Shown: positions 50,454 through 59,841, counted from the first letter of the stretch. The stretch: DNA of 64,000 nucleotides from Erythrobacter longus (GCF_000715015.1 NZ_JMIW01000002.1:1-64000); one strand, 5' to 3'. The notes: a model not told the origin generated them from the letters alone. Numbers and translations are program-made.

Positions 50454-52745
50454 TCAACCGTTTGCAGGCACTTTATCCGCCTTCTCCAGAAGCTCGATAA
50501 GCTCTGCGGGCGGCATTGGTTTTGCGATGAGATAGCCTTGCGCGTAATCGCAGCCATTCTCTCGCAGGAAGTCGAGGCAGGCCTGTTCTTCGATGCCTTC
50601 GCAAACCACTCGCAAACCCAGCGAATGGGCAAGGTCGATTGTTGAGCGAACCATAAGGCCATCGCTTCGATTCGTATGCGCGTTCTGAACAAAGGCGCGG
50701 TCGATTTTGAGCTCTTTGAGCGGCAGGCGCTGCAAATAGCTGAGGGTCGATTGGCCGGTCCCATAATCATCAATGGAGATCAACACGCCCAAAGCGCGGA
50801 AGCGTTCAAGATTGCGCGCCGCCGCTTCGGGATCGAGCATTGCGGCACTTTCGGTCACCTCAAAGATCAATCGATCACGCGGCACGCGCATCTCTTTCAA
50901 GACACGTTCGGCCGCTTCGACAAATCGGTCCGATGTGATGAGGTTTGCAGAGATGTTTACAGCGGCAGAGACCACCACATCCCCTTTGCACCATTCCAAC
51001 ATATCGGTGATGGTCCGCCTCAACACGAATAATGTCATGCGGTCGATGCGGTTCGTTTCTTCTGCCAGCGGGATAAACAGATCGGGCCGCATGAACCCGC
51101 GCGTTGGATGCTCCCACCGCAAAAGCGCCTCCACGCTTTCAATCCGGTTCGTCTCCAAACGCAGCTTGGGTTGGTAAACCACCCTTAGCTGCTCAGCATC
51201 AATCGCTTCGTCGAGCTCGCCCATCAGCGACACACGTTGTTCGATAATCGCAGCTTCCGCATCTTCGTGAGCGTGCCACAGTTTGCCCTCGTTTGCGGCA
51301 TGGGAGGCCGCACGGCTGGCCGCGTCAAGGTCCACGCCAGACGCAATGCCAAAGGTCAAATAGACATCAACACGCCTGCCCCCCACATCCAGCGGCTTTT
51401 CCATTGCGAAAGCGATAATTTCGCACGCATCAATAAGATGCTGATAGTCGCCTTGGTGAACCCAGGCGATCATGCGGGTGTCGGTTCTGTAGGCCCGTGG
51501 CACCGGGTGAACAGACTGCATTCGGTCAACCAGACGGTCGATGAATTTGCCGAGCAATTCCTGGCCCAGAACTGCGCGAATGGAATCGAAATCCTTGATG
51601 AAAGCGGTGATCGTGAAATTGGCGCTTTCATGCACCGTGGTTTCAAAAGCCAAGGCATTTGGCATCCCCGTGGCGCCATCGACCATGGCCTCTTCTTTAA
51701 GCATCACACGCACAATCCACGCGGTTTGCATCAGGGCCGCCGCGATCAACACAAACACCGCCGGCATCACTTCCAATATGGTCCGTGCGCCGTGGTAAGC
51801 GAGCGCTTCGACCACGAACAGCACCACCACTGCCATGGCTGTCCGGGCAGCGACGAGCATATAGCTGTCTGCGCGCACGACATAGATCGAGAGCAGGATT
51901 GCCAGAATGACAAGCGGGACATAACCAAACTCTGTCATCGCGCCAGCGATCAGGGTTTCAGCGGCAAGCGCCTGGATGGTGACCCCCGGGATCACGCCAT
52001 ATGTGGGAACGCCGTACCGATCGCCCAGTTCAATCGCGGTGGCCCCCACGATCACATCGCGTCCAGAAACCCGTGACTTATCGAAATTGCCGTTTTCAAT
52101 ATCGATGAAACTGTCACGCGGGATTGTTTTTGGATTGATGCTGAAATCGATTGAGAAGTCTTGACCCACCGCGCCAGAAACGCCCGCAATTTGAGCCGAT
52201 AAGGACGGGCGCGGCGTAGCTTCGGTGATTGTCCCAAACACCATCCGCCGAACGCGCGCATCGGCATCAGGGCGAACCGACACCGAGGCAAGGCTGGTGT
52301 GTTGACGAAGTTTTGGGATGGGGAGAGCTTCGACCATTTCATCGGCGGTTTCCGAGGCGCCTTGCGCAAATGTTGGCAAGACCACCGATGCCTCAGCCTT
52401 TGCGATGGCGTTTGCGAATGCGGTGTCGCCCTCTCCCGATCCTTGGGATGAAAAGTCGATATCAAAGACAATGGAGCGCGCGCCGGCCTCATCCAATTGA
52501 GATATAAGGCGCGCATAGTGGTCACGCGGCCATGGCCAATTGCCGGATTGGGCAAGGCTTTTGGCATCAACCTCGATCAGATGCAGATCACCAGAGGCGT
52601 TCTTGGGCACAATCTGCACGATAGCTGCGCGCTGTTCGTTTTCTGCCATGCGCAGCCAGCCCGTTTGCGCAAATGCGACGGCAACAATCAGCGCGACGAT
52701 GATAATCGCCCAGCTTCTTGCAGCGCTCAGGATGGCCTTGTGCAT
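50454..52745 (-). CDS. CHASE2-EAL membrane c-di-GMP phosphodiesterase (degenerate GGDEF)
   Basis: 763 residues. TM1 (IIIVALIVAVAFAQTGWL), periplasmic CHASE2 sensor (DLHLIEVDAKSLAQSGNWPWPRDHYARLI; SRVSGRDVIVGATAIELGDRYGVP), then three membrane helices, a GGDEF-like domain lacking the signature (RTDTRMIAWVHQGD in that position), and a complete EAL domain: EALLRW, VNISANLI, EVTES, DDYGTG, KIDRAFV, EGIEEQ and YAQGY. All residues for Mg2+ and c-di-GMP hydrolysis are present, so it should lower c-di-GMP; the GGDEF half may bind GTP or act structurally. It starts 63 bases downstream of the FecR-domain gene, likely one operon, and CHASE2 with FecR is a recurring pairing in proteobacteria. Signal unknown. 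Confidence 0.93.
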   Translation of the reverse strand: MHKAILSAARSWAIIIVALIVAVAFAQTGWLRMAENEQRAAIVQIVPKNASGDLHLIEVDAKSLAQSGNWPWPRDHYARLISQLDEAGARSIVFDIDFSSQGSGEGDTAFANAIAKAEASVVLPTFAQGASETADEMVEALPIPKLRQHTSLASVSVRPDADARVRRMVFGTITEATPRPSLSAQIAGVSGAVGQDFSIDFSINPKTIPRDSFIDIENGNFDKSRVSGRDVIVGATAIELGDRYGVPTYGVIPGVTIQALAAETLIAGAMTEFGYVPLVILAILLSIYVVRADSYMLVAARTAMAVVVLFVVEALAYHGARTILEVMPAVFVLIAAALMQTAWIVRVMLKEEAMVDGATGMPNALAFETTVHESANFTITAFIKDFDSIRAVLGQELLGKFIDRLVDRMQSVHPVPRAYRTDTRMIAWVHQGDYQHLIDACEIIAFAMEKPLDVGGRRVDVYLTFGIASGVDLDAASRAASHAANEGKLWHAHEDAEAAIIEQRVSLMGELDEAIDAEQLRVVYQPKLRLETNRIESVEALLRWEHPTRGFMRPDLFIPLAEETNRIDRMTLFVLRRTITDMLEWCKGDVVVSAAVNISANLITSDRFVEAAERVLKEMRVPRDRLIFEVTESAAMLDPEAAARNLERFRALGVLISIDDYGTGQSTLSYLQRLPLKELKIDRAFVQNAHTNRSDGLMVRSTIDLAHSLGLRVVCEGIEEQACLDFLRENGCDYAQGYLIAKPMPPAELIELLEKADKVPANG

Positions 52746-52808
52746 CAGATTTACGCCCTTGTCAGTTTCGCGCGTCAGGCCCGTGTTATACCGACAGAAG
52801 CTTGAAGA

Positions 52809-54395
52809 TTAGTTGCGGTCGCGGTCGCGGTCGCGGTCCCGCCCCCGGTCGCGAAAGCCATCAAGTGCATCCCTGCCGCGGTCGATCAAGCGCTCTAGAG
52901 GCCCGCGGTTATCTTCTTCAGCGGTATCATCCACACCGTCTTCTGGCGGAACGACGGGGTCCTCATTGTCGGCTGCATCATCATCCCGCCCAAAGCCGTT
53001 GCCATTGCCGCGGTCTTCCTCATTGCGTGGGCCGTTGCCGTTGTTGCCGTTGTTGCCGTTGTTACCGTTCCCGCTGCCGTTGCCGTTGCCGTTGTTGCCC
53101 CGATCATCGTCATCATCGTCATCATCGTCATCGGCATTTCCGTTCCCGTTCCCGTTGCCATTGCCGTTGCCGTTCCCGTTCCCGTTGCCGTTGTTGCCAC
53201 GATCATCGTCGTCATCATCGTCGTCATCGGCATTTCCGTTCCCGTTCCCGTTGCCATTGCCGTTGCCGTTGCCGTTCCCGTTGCCGTTGTTGCCACGATC
53301 ATCGTCGTCATCATCGTCGTCGTCGTCGCCGTCATCGTCGCCGTTAGCATTTCCGTTGCCATTATTGCCGCGATCATCGTCGTCGATATCGTCATCGGCG
53401 GCGTCGGCGTCGCCCGCTGGCTCGGGCTCAGGCTCTGGTGATGGCTCAGGCTCAGGCTCAGGCTCGGGCTCTGGCTCCGGTGATGGCTCGGGCTCAGGAA
53501 CGGGCGCAAGCTCTGGCTCTGGCCCTGCTTCGGGTTGCGTTGCAACAGGCTCGACGCGAGGCGCGGCGCGCTGCTCAACCACGATATCTGTCACCAGGCT
53601 ATCGACGGTAGACTCTACTTCGCCCGTGACCAGACCATCGGTAATGTCTTCAAGGTCAAAACTCTCGCTGCCAACACCGACATCAATGACAACCGGCTCG
53701 GCGGCATCATCCTGCGGAACCACAGCCGCTATTTCAATTACCGGTGCCGCGTTTGCTGTTCCTGGTGCCTTCGTTGGCCGACGCACAGCAGGCGTGGTGG
53801 TGACTGCGCCGCGTTCAGGAGAATCGATTTGCCTCGATACATCGCCCTCGACGCTCAAACGAAAACGGTCATCCGCGGCAATCATCGCCACTTCACCGGG
53901 CCGAATAAGATCAACCGCGCCGCCATCCAGAGTGGACGCCTCAACCGCGCCCTCAGTCACTTGCATGGCAGCGCCAGCATCAGACACGGTGATCGAGAAG
54001 GTGGTGCCCTTCACCACAGCGGCAAGATAGGGTGTATCCACGCCAAAGTGCGGGTCTGGTTGCTTGCCGATGTTGAAAATCGCGCTGCCGAAATCCTGAA
54101 TGATCTGGATGACGCCGCGCTCGCGCTTTTCAGGCGCGATTGTGATGCGTGTGTTGGGCCGCACCGTCACAAATTCCTCGCCGCGCACAATGATCGCATT
54201 GCCGCCGCGATTGGTGACAATCTGATGCCCCGCCAGAAGAGTAGACCCGCGCTCAGCGGGACGGTCCCCTTCAGCTGTGCGAATGTAAACCGGCCCGCGC
54301 GTCTCGCTCACCGTCCACGGTCCGGACTGGGCAAATGCGCTCGTGCTGGACAGTAGAAGCGTTAAAGGCAAAGCAATACGCGGCGAAATGAACAT
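52809..54395 (-). CDS. FecR-domain exported protein with NG- and D-rich repeats
   Basis: 528 residues. Start at ATG 54395 (MFISPRIALPLTLLLSSTSAFAQ) with AAGGAG upstream, giving a clean signal peptide. The FecR domain occupies about residues 25-170: GPVYIRTAEGDRPAERGSTLLAG, VTVRPNTRITIAPE, YLAAVVKGTTFSITV, VTEGAVEA. After a short linker come Pro-Glu repeats (PEPEPEPSPEPEP), then four tandem blocks of a RGNNGNG(NG)n A D8-10 type, then a Glu/Asp/Arg tail (RDRGRDRDRDRDRN). Asp-rich blocks suggest cation (Ca2+) binding, or a flexible cell-surface spacer. Divergent from tpsB and upstream of the CHASE2-EAL gene. FecR domains sense or transmit envelope signals in other families; here it lacks a sigma partner. 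Confidence 0.85.
   Translation of the reverse strand: MFISPRIALPLTLLLSSTSAFAQSGPWTVSETRGPVYIRTAEGDRPAERGSTLLAGHQIVTNRGGNAIIVRGEEFVTVRPNTRITIAPEKRERGVIQIIQDFGSAIFNIGKQPDPHFGVDTPYLAAVVKGTTFSITVSDAGAAMQVTEGAVEASTLDGGAVDLIRPGEVAMIAADDRFRLSVEGDVSRQIDSPERGAVTTTPAVRRPTKAPGTANAAPVIEIAAVVPQDDAAEPVVIDVGVGSESFDLEDITDGLVTGEVESTVDSLVTDIVVEQRAAPRVEPVATQPEAGPEPELAPVPEPEPSPEPEPEPEPEPEPSPEPEPEPAGDADAADDDIDDDDRGNNGNGNANGDDDGDDDDDDDDDDRGNNGNGNGNGNGNGNGNGNGNADDDDDDDDDRGNNGNGNGNGNGNGNGNGNGNADDDDDDDDDDRGNNGNGNGSGNGNNGNNGNNGNGPRNEEDRGNGNGFGRDDDAADNEDPVVPPEDGVDDTAEEDNRGPLERLIDRGRDALDGFRDRGRDRDRDRDRN
53093..53392. repeat. Coding tandem repeats, period about 75-99 bases, in the FecR gene
   Basis: GATCATCG begins the Asp-encoding block at 53102, 53201, 53297 and 53372 (spacing 99, 96 and 75 bases). 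Each unit has an Asp/Arg part then an Asn-Gly run encoded by CCG/CCC/TTG-type codons on the minus strand. Units differ slightly and in length. Unlike a CRISPR array, the repeat is protein-coding throughout, contiguous and in frame. Confidence 0.9.
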
Positions 54396-54542
54396 TTTCT
54401 TCTCCTTGGCACTCTGCACATAGCCAACGAATACGAGCAACAAGTAAGCGAAGAGACTTAACAAATTGGCCAAGGTAACCATAAGACCAAGCGCTGTGAT
54501 TATTTGACCATTTGTTAGGGGCTTAACTGTAAAGCCCTGACG

Positions 54543-56237
54543 GTGGTTTTGAGGAAGATTCATGACAGTCAAAGGCGTGCAGGCCTTTGTTTGCTAACGG
54601 CATTCGCGTGCTCTCCGTTGGCGGCACAGTCGAATCTGGAACCCAGCACCCCCAGCGAGATTGAAGCGGGTCAGATCGAATTTGAGCGCGATGCGGTTAA
54701 CCGTGACGCTCAAAAAGCGCCGCAAAGCATCATCGATGTGCCCAAAGGCTTAAGCGAGCCGCAGCCTGGCGTTTTTTCGGATGAGAAGTACCAGATCAAT
54801 TCGATCATCATTTCAGGGAACAAAGCCCTGCCCGATGCCGATTTTGTTGATCTGATCGAAGAATACACCTCGCGCCCACTTTCGGACAATGACCTTGCGA
54901 CCCTGGCGACCAGAATTGCCGTTAGAGCGCGCTTTAACGGATACATTTTCGCCACCGCCAGCGTGCCCAGCCAAAACCTCAACCTTGGCGTATTGAGGGT
55001 CACTCTGGATGAAGGAAGCATCGACGAAATCCGCCTCGAAGGGGCAAAGGATGCAGCGATTGCTCGCGCGCTCCAGCCGCTTGTTTCAGGCGGGCCGGTC
55101 ACGCAGGCAGCGCTTGAACGAAGGCTCTTGCTTGCCGATGACATTTCCGGCGTCCGCATCCTTGACACGCAGTTTGAAAAAGAAGGCGGGCGCGGCGTCC
55201 TCATCGTGAAAACCAGCCGGTCACAGACGTCTGCCTATGCAGAGGTGCGCAACAACGGATCGCAGCAGGTCGGTCCCATTCGGGCGCGCATCGACGTTGA
55301 TCTCAACGGTATCTTGAGTTCTGGCGATGAGGTGGATCTCTCATTCGGGACCACACCGCTCCAACCTGGCGAGCTGCAATTTGCGCGCGGTTCTTACAAA
55401 ATCGTGGTGGATGCAAGCGGGTTGGAACTGGGTGCACACCTTTCCTATTCCCGGACTGAACCCGGCGCATTCCTGTCTGATAGTGAGATCGAAGGCCGTT
55501 TCTTGCGCGCCGGTGTCAGCGCCCAATATCCGCTTAAACGCAGCCGCGACCTTAGCGTTTGGGTGATCGGCGAATTTGAAGTGACCGAACTGGAACAGGA
55601 CCGCGAAGGCGCCCTTGCCCGGCGCGACCGGGTGCCGACGGTGCGCGCAGGGCTTTACTCGCGTGGCAAACTGGCAGGGGGCCGGTTCAGCGGCAGGCTT
55701 GTCGCCACCCGCGGGCTCGATATTCTATCGGCAACCGACCCGGGCGATCCCCTTGCCTCGCGCGCTGATGCGTCCGCCCGGTTTAGCAGTCTTTACGGCT
55801 GGATTTCCTGGCAACGCCCGCTTTCCCAATCCTTCAGCCTTGCCCTTGGTGCACGCGGTCAGCTTGCAAGCGACCCGGTGCTTGCCACCGAAGACATCGG
55901 CATTGGCGGCACCTCTTTCCTTCGGGGATACGACTTTAACGAAAGGGCAGGCGACAGCGGCATCATGGGATATGGCGAGCTGCGTTATGACTGGCGCGGC
56001 AAAGGCTTTTGGCTGCCACGCGCCCAAGCTTACGTTTTCGCAGATGGCGGGGTTGTCGATAATCTGGAAGGCGGTTTTGGGAGCGGCTCGCTTGCGTCTG
56101 CTGGCGGGGGTTTGCGGCTCAACCTGACGCGCGATCTCGACTTTGACATGGAGCTTGCGCTTCCCCTTACAGGCGAGCGGCGCGATGGCGAGAGCGCAGG
56201 CCCACTGGTCAACTTGCGAGTTGGTCAGGCTTTTTAG
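54543..56237 (+). CDS. ShlB/FhaC/HecB-type outer-membrane transporter (TpsB)
   Basis: 564 residues. Signal-like N-terminus (RRAGLCLLTAFACSPLAAQS), POTRA domain(s) from about residue 83 (YQINSIIISGNKALPDADFVDLIEEY; LGVLRVTLDEGSIDEIRLEG), then a 16-strand barrel with the VRGF-type motif as FLRGYDFNERAG and a C-terminal strand NLRVGQAF ending in Phe. Such proteins export one large exoprotein (TpsA) across the outer membrane. No TpsA gene is adjacent on either side, which is unusual. GTG 54543 or TTG 54549 would be the start; no Met exists near the N-terminus. Divergent from the FecR-domain gene. Confidence 0.88.
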   Translation: MVLRKIHDSQRRAGLCLLTAFACSPLAAQSNLEPSTPSEIEAGQIEFERDAVNRDAQKAPQSIIDVPKGLSEPQPGVFSDEKYQINSIIISGNKALPDADFVDLIEEYTSRPLSDNDLATLATRIAVRARFNGYIFATASVPSQNLNLGVLRVTLDEGSIDEIRLEGAKDAAIARALQPLVSGGPVTQAALERRLLLADDISGVRILDTQFEKEGGRGVLIVKTSRSQTSAYAEVRNNGSQQVGPIRARIDVDLNGILSSGDEVDLSFGTTPLQPGELQFARGSYKIVVDASGLELGAHLSYSRTEPGAFLSDSEIEGRFLRAGVSAQYPLKRSRDLSVWVIGEFEVTELEQDREGALARRDRVPTVRAGLYSRGKLAGGRFSGRLVATRGLDILSATDPGDPLASRADASARFSSLYGWISWQRPLSQSFSLALGARGQLASDPVLATEDIGIGGTSFLRGYDFNERAGDSGIMGYGELRYDWRGKGFWLPRAQAYVFADGGVVDNLEGGFGSGSLASAGGGLRLNLTRDLDFDMELALPLTGERRDGESAGPLVNLRVGQAF

Positions 56238-56248
56238 AGTTTCTGACC

Positions 56249-57295
56249 CTAGGCGGCTTTCGCTTCGCCAGATTTCGCAGTCCCGTTAAGGAGCCACGCG
56301 GCAAGATCGCCCACTGGCATATCGGCCGCTCCAACGCCTAGCGCGTGGACAGCGTTGATCCGGTCACGCGGCGCTCCATCTGCCGGGTCTTCAAGAAACA
56401 CCTTAGCCCCTGTCTGCATCAGAATTTGCAGGCCTTTGGCACCATCTGCCCCGGCGCCCGACAAGAGCCCCGCATGAACCGCGATGCGTGCGCGTGCGAT
56501 TGATCCGAACAAAAGGTCAGCGCAAGGGCGAAGACCTGCGACCGGGTCACGGGCCGCAAGGCGCAAACGAGGCGGCGAACCGGCTTCGACGATGACGTGG
56601 CTTGCCTTGTCAAAGGCGAGATACACCTTGCCCGGTTCAAGCAACGCGCCGTCTGTGGCCTCTGCGACAGCGCATTTCGCGCTTGATTGAAGTTCAGCCA
56701 GAACCGGATCAACGCTTACGCGATCGGCATCAACCACGATCGTTGTTGGCGGGCAGTTTACAGGATAAGCAGCAATGACCTGCTTAAGCGGCTCAATACC
56801 CGCCTCACCGCACGCCATTACGACGGGGCTGCCATCAGGTTCGTAATTTGAGACCTCATCATCAGAATCCGCGCCTGCATCAGCTGGCGAAAGCTCGCCC
56901 TTTGCAGCCTTGATGACAATGTCGCCCAATTTGGCGACCGTTGCGTCAAACTCTTCCGGGGTCGTGCGCAAAGGCTTTGGGAAACAATGCACCGCGCCCA
57001 GCTCAAGCGCCTTTGCAGCTGTACCCGAGCCAGCCTGTGCGATGCTTGAAAGCATGATGACCGGCATCGGGCGTTTTTCCATGATTTCTTCAAGAAATTC
57101 CATGCCAGTCATCACCGGCATTTCAACATCGAGGGTGAGCACGTCGGGCTTCAATTCCGCGATCATCTCACGCGCTTCAGCAGCGCTGGAGGCGACACCG
57201 CAAACACTCACGCCTTTGGCATTTTCCAGGATCCCGGAAAACAAAGCGCGCATTGCGGCAGAATCGTCGACGACCATTACTCTTGTATCACGCAT
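56249..57295 (-). CDS. CheB-like protein with degenerate methylesterase domain
   Basis: 348 residues. The receiver domain is intact: VVDDSAAM, phospho-Asp56 in TLDVEMP, LSS and Lys in FPKPL. The second half aligns with the CheB catalytic domain in this same window (63006 onward), but the GSSTGG segment with the catalytic Ser is replaced by ACGEAGI and the QHVN segment with the catalytic His by VVDADR. Only the third motif survives (GLLSGAGADGAKGL, Asp in place). It is therefore predicted to be unable to demethylate receptors, and may act as a phosphate sink, a competitor for CheA or a docking platform. Divergent from the receptor gene 277 bases away. Confidence 0.85.
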   Translation of the reverse strand: MRDTRVMVVDDSAAMRALFSGILENAKGVSVCGVASSAAEAREMIAELKPDVLTLDVEMPVMTGMEFLEEIMEKRPMPVIMLSSIAQAGSGTAAKALELGAVHCFPKPLRTTPEEFDATVAKLGDIVIKAAKGELSPADAGADSDDEVSNYEPDGSPVVMACGEAGIEPLKQVIAAYPVNCPPTTIVVDADRVSVDPVLAELQSSAKCAVAEATDGALLEPGKVYLAFDKASHVIVEAGSPPRLRLAARDPVAGLRPCADLLFGSIARARIAVHAGLLSGAGADGAKGLQILMQTGAKVFLEDPADGAPRDRINAVHALGVGAADMPVGDLAAWLLNGTAKSGEAKAA

Positions 57296-57572
57296 GGGAA
57301 TTACTGTCCTGAAAACAATGAGTTAAATATTGCCTCAAGCCGCACAGTCTCTGCACAGCATTACGGCGTTAAGAGTGGCTAATCGCAAGCGGCCCAAGAA
57401 TTCTTGTCATCGCGCTTAAGGGCTCGCGCTTAGATAGCCGCACAATCGGTCTTCACCCCTTGCAATTAGTCAAACGGTGAGTGCGGCCCGCAATCCAGAA
57501 GATGCGGCAATCAGAAAACTCATCGATCGAGGCCATTTCAGGTCGGAGCGCAAAGGCAAGGATGATGCTAAG

Positions 57573-59492
57573 ATGAAAATTGCTCGCATGTCGAAACTGG
57601 GCGCAATGGGTCTGGTCGCGCTGCTGTTCCTTTCGGCGATTGTCGGCCTTGTAGGATTAAACACCATTCGCATCGGCGGTGAGTTGGATCGCGCCAAGAC
57701 GCAAATGCATGAGTTCAACGCCGACATCAGCCCACCGCCCGCCTATCTGGTCGAAGCGTTCGCATTGGCGAATGTTATGGGCGTGCACCCGGAAAGCTAT
57801 GATATTAATGACAAGCGTCTGGCTGATCTCGAAGCACAATATCGCGAGCACGCACAATACTGGGCTCAAAGCGACCTTGACGATGGTTTAAAGGCTGACC
57901 TTGCGCAGGCAGCGAACACCGATGCCGCAGAATTTTGGAACGTGGTGAACGATACGCTGAAACCGGCGGTTTTGCGCGGCGACGCAGCCACCACTGGCAA
58001 GGCTTTGGAGAATCTGCTCCGGATTTACCGCGCCCACCGCTCGAAGATCGATAGCCTGATCGAAAAAACAGCTGATAAACAAGCACAAGTTGAAGCGAGC
58101 AATAATAGCACGGTCACAATAACCCTCGGCGTGCTTGCGGTCATCATTCTACTTCTTATCGGGGCGTTGATTGCAGCATTGAACGTGCTTTCACGCAAGG
58201 TGCTCGTGCCGTTGGCTGATACAGCCACGACGATGGAAAAACTGGCTGGCGGTGACACCGACTACGGTCAAACCACCAGGCACCGCGATGATGAAATTGG
58301 CGCTATGACCCGCTCGATTGAAACCTTCCGAACAGCGATCAAGTCCGACAAGCTTCGTTCGAAAGAACAAAAGGAAGTGGTCGAAACGCTGTCAGAGGCG
58401 CTCAACCGGCTTGCTGCGGGCGATTTGTCCCACCGGATTGATGATACGCTGAAAGGTGAACAGGCCAAACTTCGCGACGCGTATAACATCTCAATCCAAC
58501 AACTTTCGCGCATCATTGACGATGTGCGTGGCTCAGCCCGCAGTGTTAATATGGGATCAGATGAAATCCGCGCGGCGTCCGATGATCTTGCCACCCGCAA
58601 TGAGCAACAGGCAGCAAGCCTTGAGGAAACGGCTGCATCCATGCGTCAGGTGACCGAGCTTGTGCGCAAGACCGCCACCAATGCAGGCTCTGCTCAAACG
58701 GCGATGAAAAAGACGCATGAACAGGTCAGCGATGGCGGCCAGGTTGTGACCAAGGCGGTCGATGCGATGGCTTCGATTGAAAAATCAAGCGAGGAGATCA
58801 CCCAGATCATCGATGTGATCGAAGGGATAGCCTTCCAGACAAACCTGCTTGCCTTGAACGCCGGGGTGGAAGCGGCCCGTGCCGGAGATGCGGGCAAAGG
58901 TTTTGCTGTGGTCGCAAACGAAGTGCGCGCCCTTGCCCAGCGCAGTGCGGAAGCAGCAAATGACATCAAGAGCCTGATCTCCACCAGCACCACTCAGGTC
59001 AGTGAAGGGGTTACGCTTGTCGGCGAGACGGGTTCGCTGCTCGAGGGTATTCTTGAGAAAATCAGCTCAATGGCCGGTGAAATTGACAACATCGCGTCGA
59101 TGGCGGTCACGCAGGCGACGAGCATTGAACAGATCAACTCCTCGGTGGATGCGATGGATCAGATGACCCAGCGCAATGCCGCGATGGTTGAGGAATCAAC
59201 GGCGGCGGCCCGGTCACTCTCGGATGAAGCGGGACGCCTGCAGCAGATGGTGTCGCAGTTCCGCACTGCCAGCGCAGGAGAACCTCGCCTATCGGTGCAA
59301 TCATCGCCTCAGGCACCGGCATTTCAAGCGCCTGCAATAAAGGCCCCTCCAAAGGCTGCTCCCCTAACAAAGCTGCCAGTGCCAAAGCCTGCAAACCCAC
59401 CATCAGCGCCAGCCCCGGCTTTCAACGGCAGTCTGGCACTCGATCAACAGCCAAACGAAACCCTGGATGATCAGGATTGGAGCGAGTTCTAA
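57573..59492 (+). CDS. Methyl-accepting chemotaxis protein
   Basis: About 639 residues from ATG 57573 (preferred over GTG 57477, which has no ribosome site; AAGGA lies upstream of 57573). TM1 (MSKLGAMGLVALLFLSAIVGLVGL), a helical periplasmic sensor of about 170 residues, TM2 (TLGVLAVIILLLIGALIAALNVL), HAMP (PLADTATTMEKLAGGDTDYG) and a second HAMP-like part, then the signalling domain with hairpin tip EGIAFQTNLLALNAGVEAARAGDAGKGFAVVANEVRALAQRS. A Pro-rich linker leads to the C-terminal DWSEF, which fits the x-W-x2-F CheR-docking pentapeptide. The ligand is unknown; ligand-domain type not assigned. Confidence 0.93.
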   Translation: MKIARMSKLGAMGLVALLFLSAIVGLVGLNTIRIGGELDRAKTQMHEFNADISPPPAYLVEAFALANVMGVHPESYDINDKRLADLEAQYREHAQYWAQSDLDDGLKADLAQAANTDAAEFWNVVNDTLKPAVLRGDAATTGKALENLLRIYRAHRSKIDSLIEKTADKQAQVEASNNSTVTITLGVLAVIILLLIGALIAALNVLSRKVLVPLADTATTMEKLAGGDTDYGQTTRHRDDEIGAMTRSIETFRTAIKSDKLRSKEQKEVVETLSEALNRLAAGDLSHRIDDTLKGEQAKLRDAYNISIQQLSRIIDDVRGSARSVNMGSDEIRAASDDLATRNEQQAASLEETAASMRQVTELVRKTATNAGSAQTAMKKTHEQVSDGGQVVTKAVDAMASIEKSSEEITQIIDVIEGIAFQTNLLALNAGVEAARAGDAGKGFAVVANEVRALAQRSAEAANDIKSLISTSTTQVSEGVTLVGETGSLLEGILEKISSMAGEIDNIASMAVTQATSIEQINSSVDAMDQMTQRNAAMVEESTAAARSLSDEAGRLQQMVSQFRTASAGEPRLSVQSSPQAPAFQAPAIKAPPKAAPLTKLPVPKPANPPSAPAPAFNGSLALDQQPNETLDDQDWSEF

Positions 59493-59565
59493 CTCGTCCA
59501 CCCCGCCCCTTTAAAAGATGCAGCAGGTCATCCGCTCATGGAACCTGCCCAGTTCGGAGGATACG

Positions 59566-59841
59566 ATGAACACAGTAATTCTTCCTGCCATTTGCGACCG
59601 CGCTGCGGCTCGATCGGTTTACCCCGAGCTGATCGGGTCGATCGGCGATGCCAAAGTCGCGATTGATGCAAGCGGCGTGGAGCGGGTTGGTCAATCCATG
59701 CTTCAATTGCTTGTTTCGGCTGCCGAAACAGAGGGCGGAATTGCTCTGAATTCCCCCAGCGAACCTTTCCTCAAAGCGATTTCTCTTGCTGGACTTCAGG
59801 GCACTTTGGGTGCCGATATTACAGACGCGGGTGCAAAATGA
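59566..59841 (+). CDS. STAS domain protein
   Basis: 91 residues. One STAS fold: KVAIDASGVERVGQSMLQLLVSAAE, FLKAISLAGLQGTLGADI. STAS domains bind nucleotides or partner kinases (anti-sigma antagonist family). ATG 59566 has GGAGGA. The stop overlaps the cheA start by 4 bases (ATGA), so it belongs to the chemosensory operon between the receptor and CheA. It may modulate CheA, or is a lone phosphorylatable switch: a Ser sits in GQSMLQ at the position of the SpoIIAA-type phosphoacceptor (inference). Confidence 0.82.
   Translation: MNTVILPAICDRAAARSVYPELIGSIGDAKVAIDASGVERVGQSMLQLLVSAAETEGGIALNSPSEPFLKAISLAGLQGTLGADITDAGAK

Noticed and set aside
53093..53392. CRISPR-like repeat array
   Set aside because: Repeats are contiguous, protein-coding, in frame with the FecR gene and without spacers or cas genes.
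54396..54572. In-frame hydrophobic extension upstream of the FecR start
   Set aside because: It overlaps the tpsB start and would precede a good signal peptide and ribosome site at 54395; most likely untranslated promoter region.
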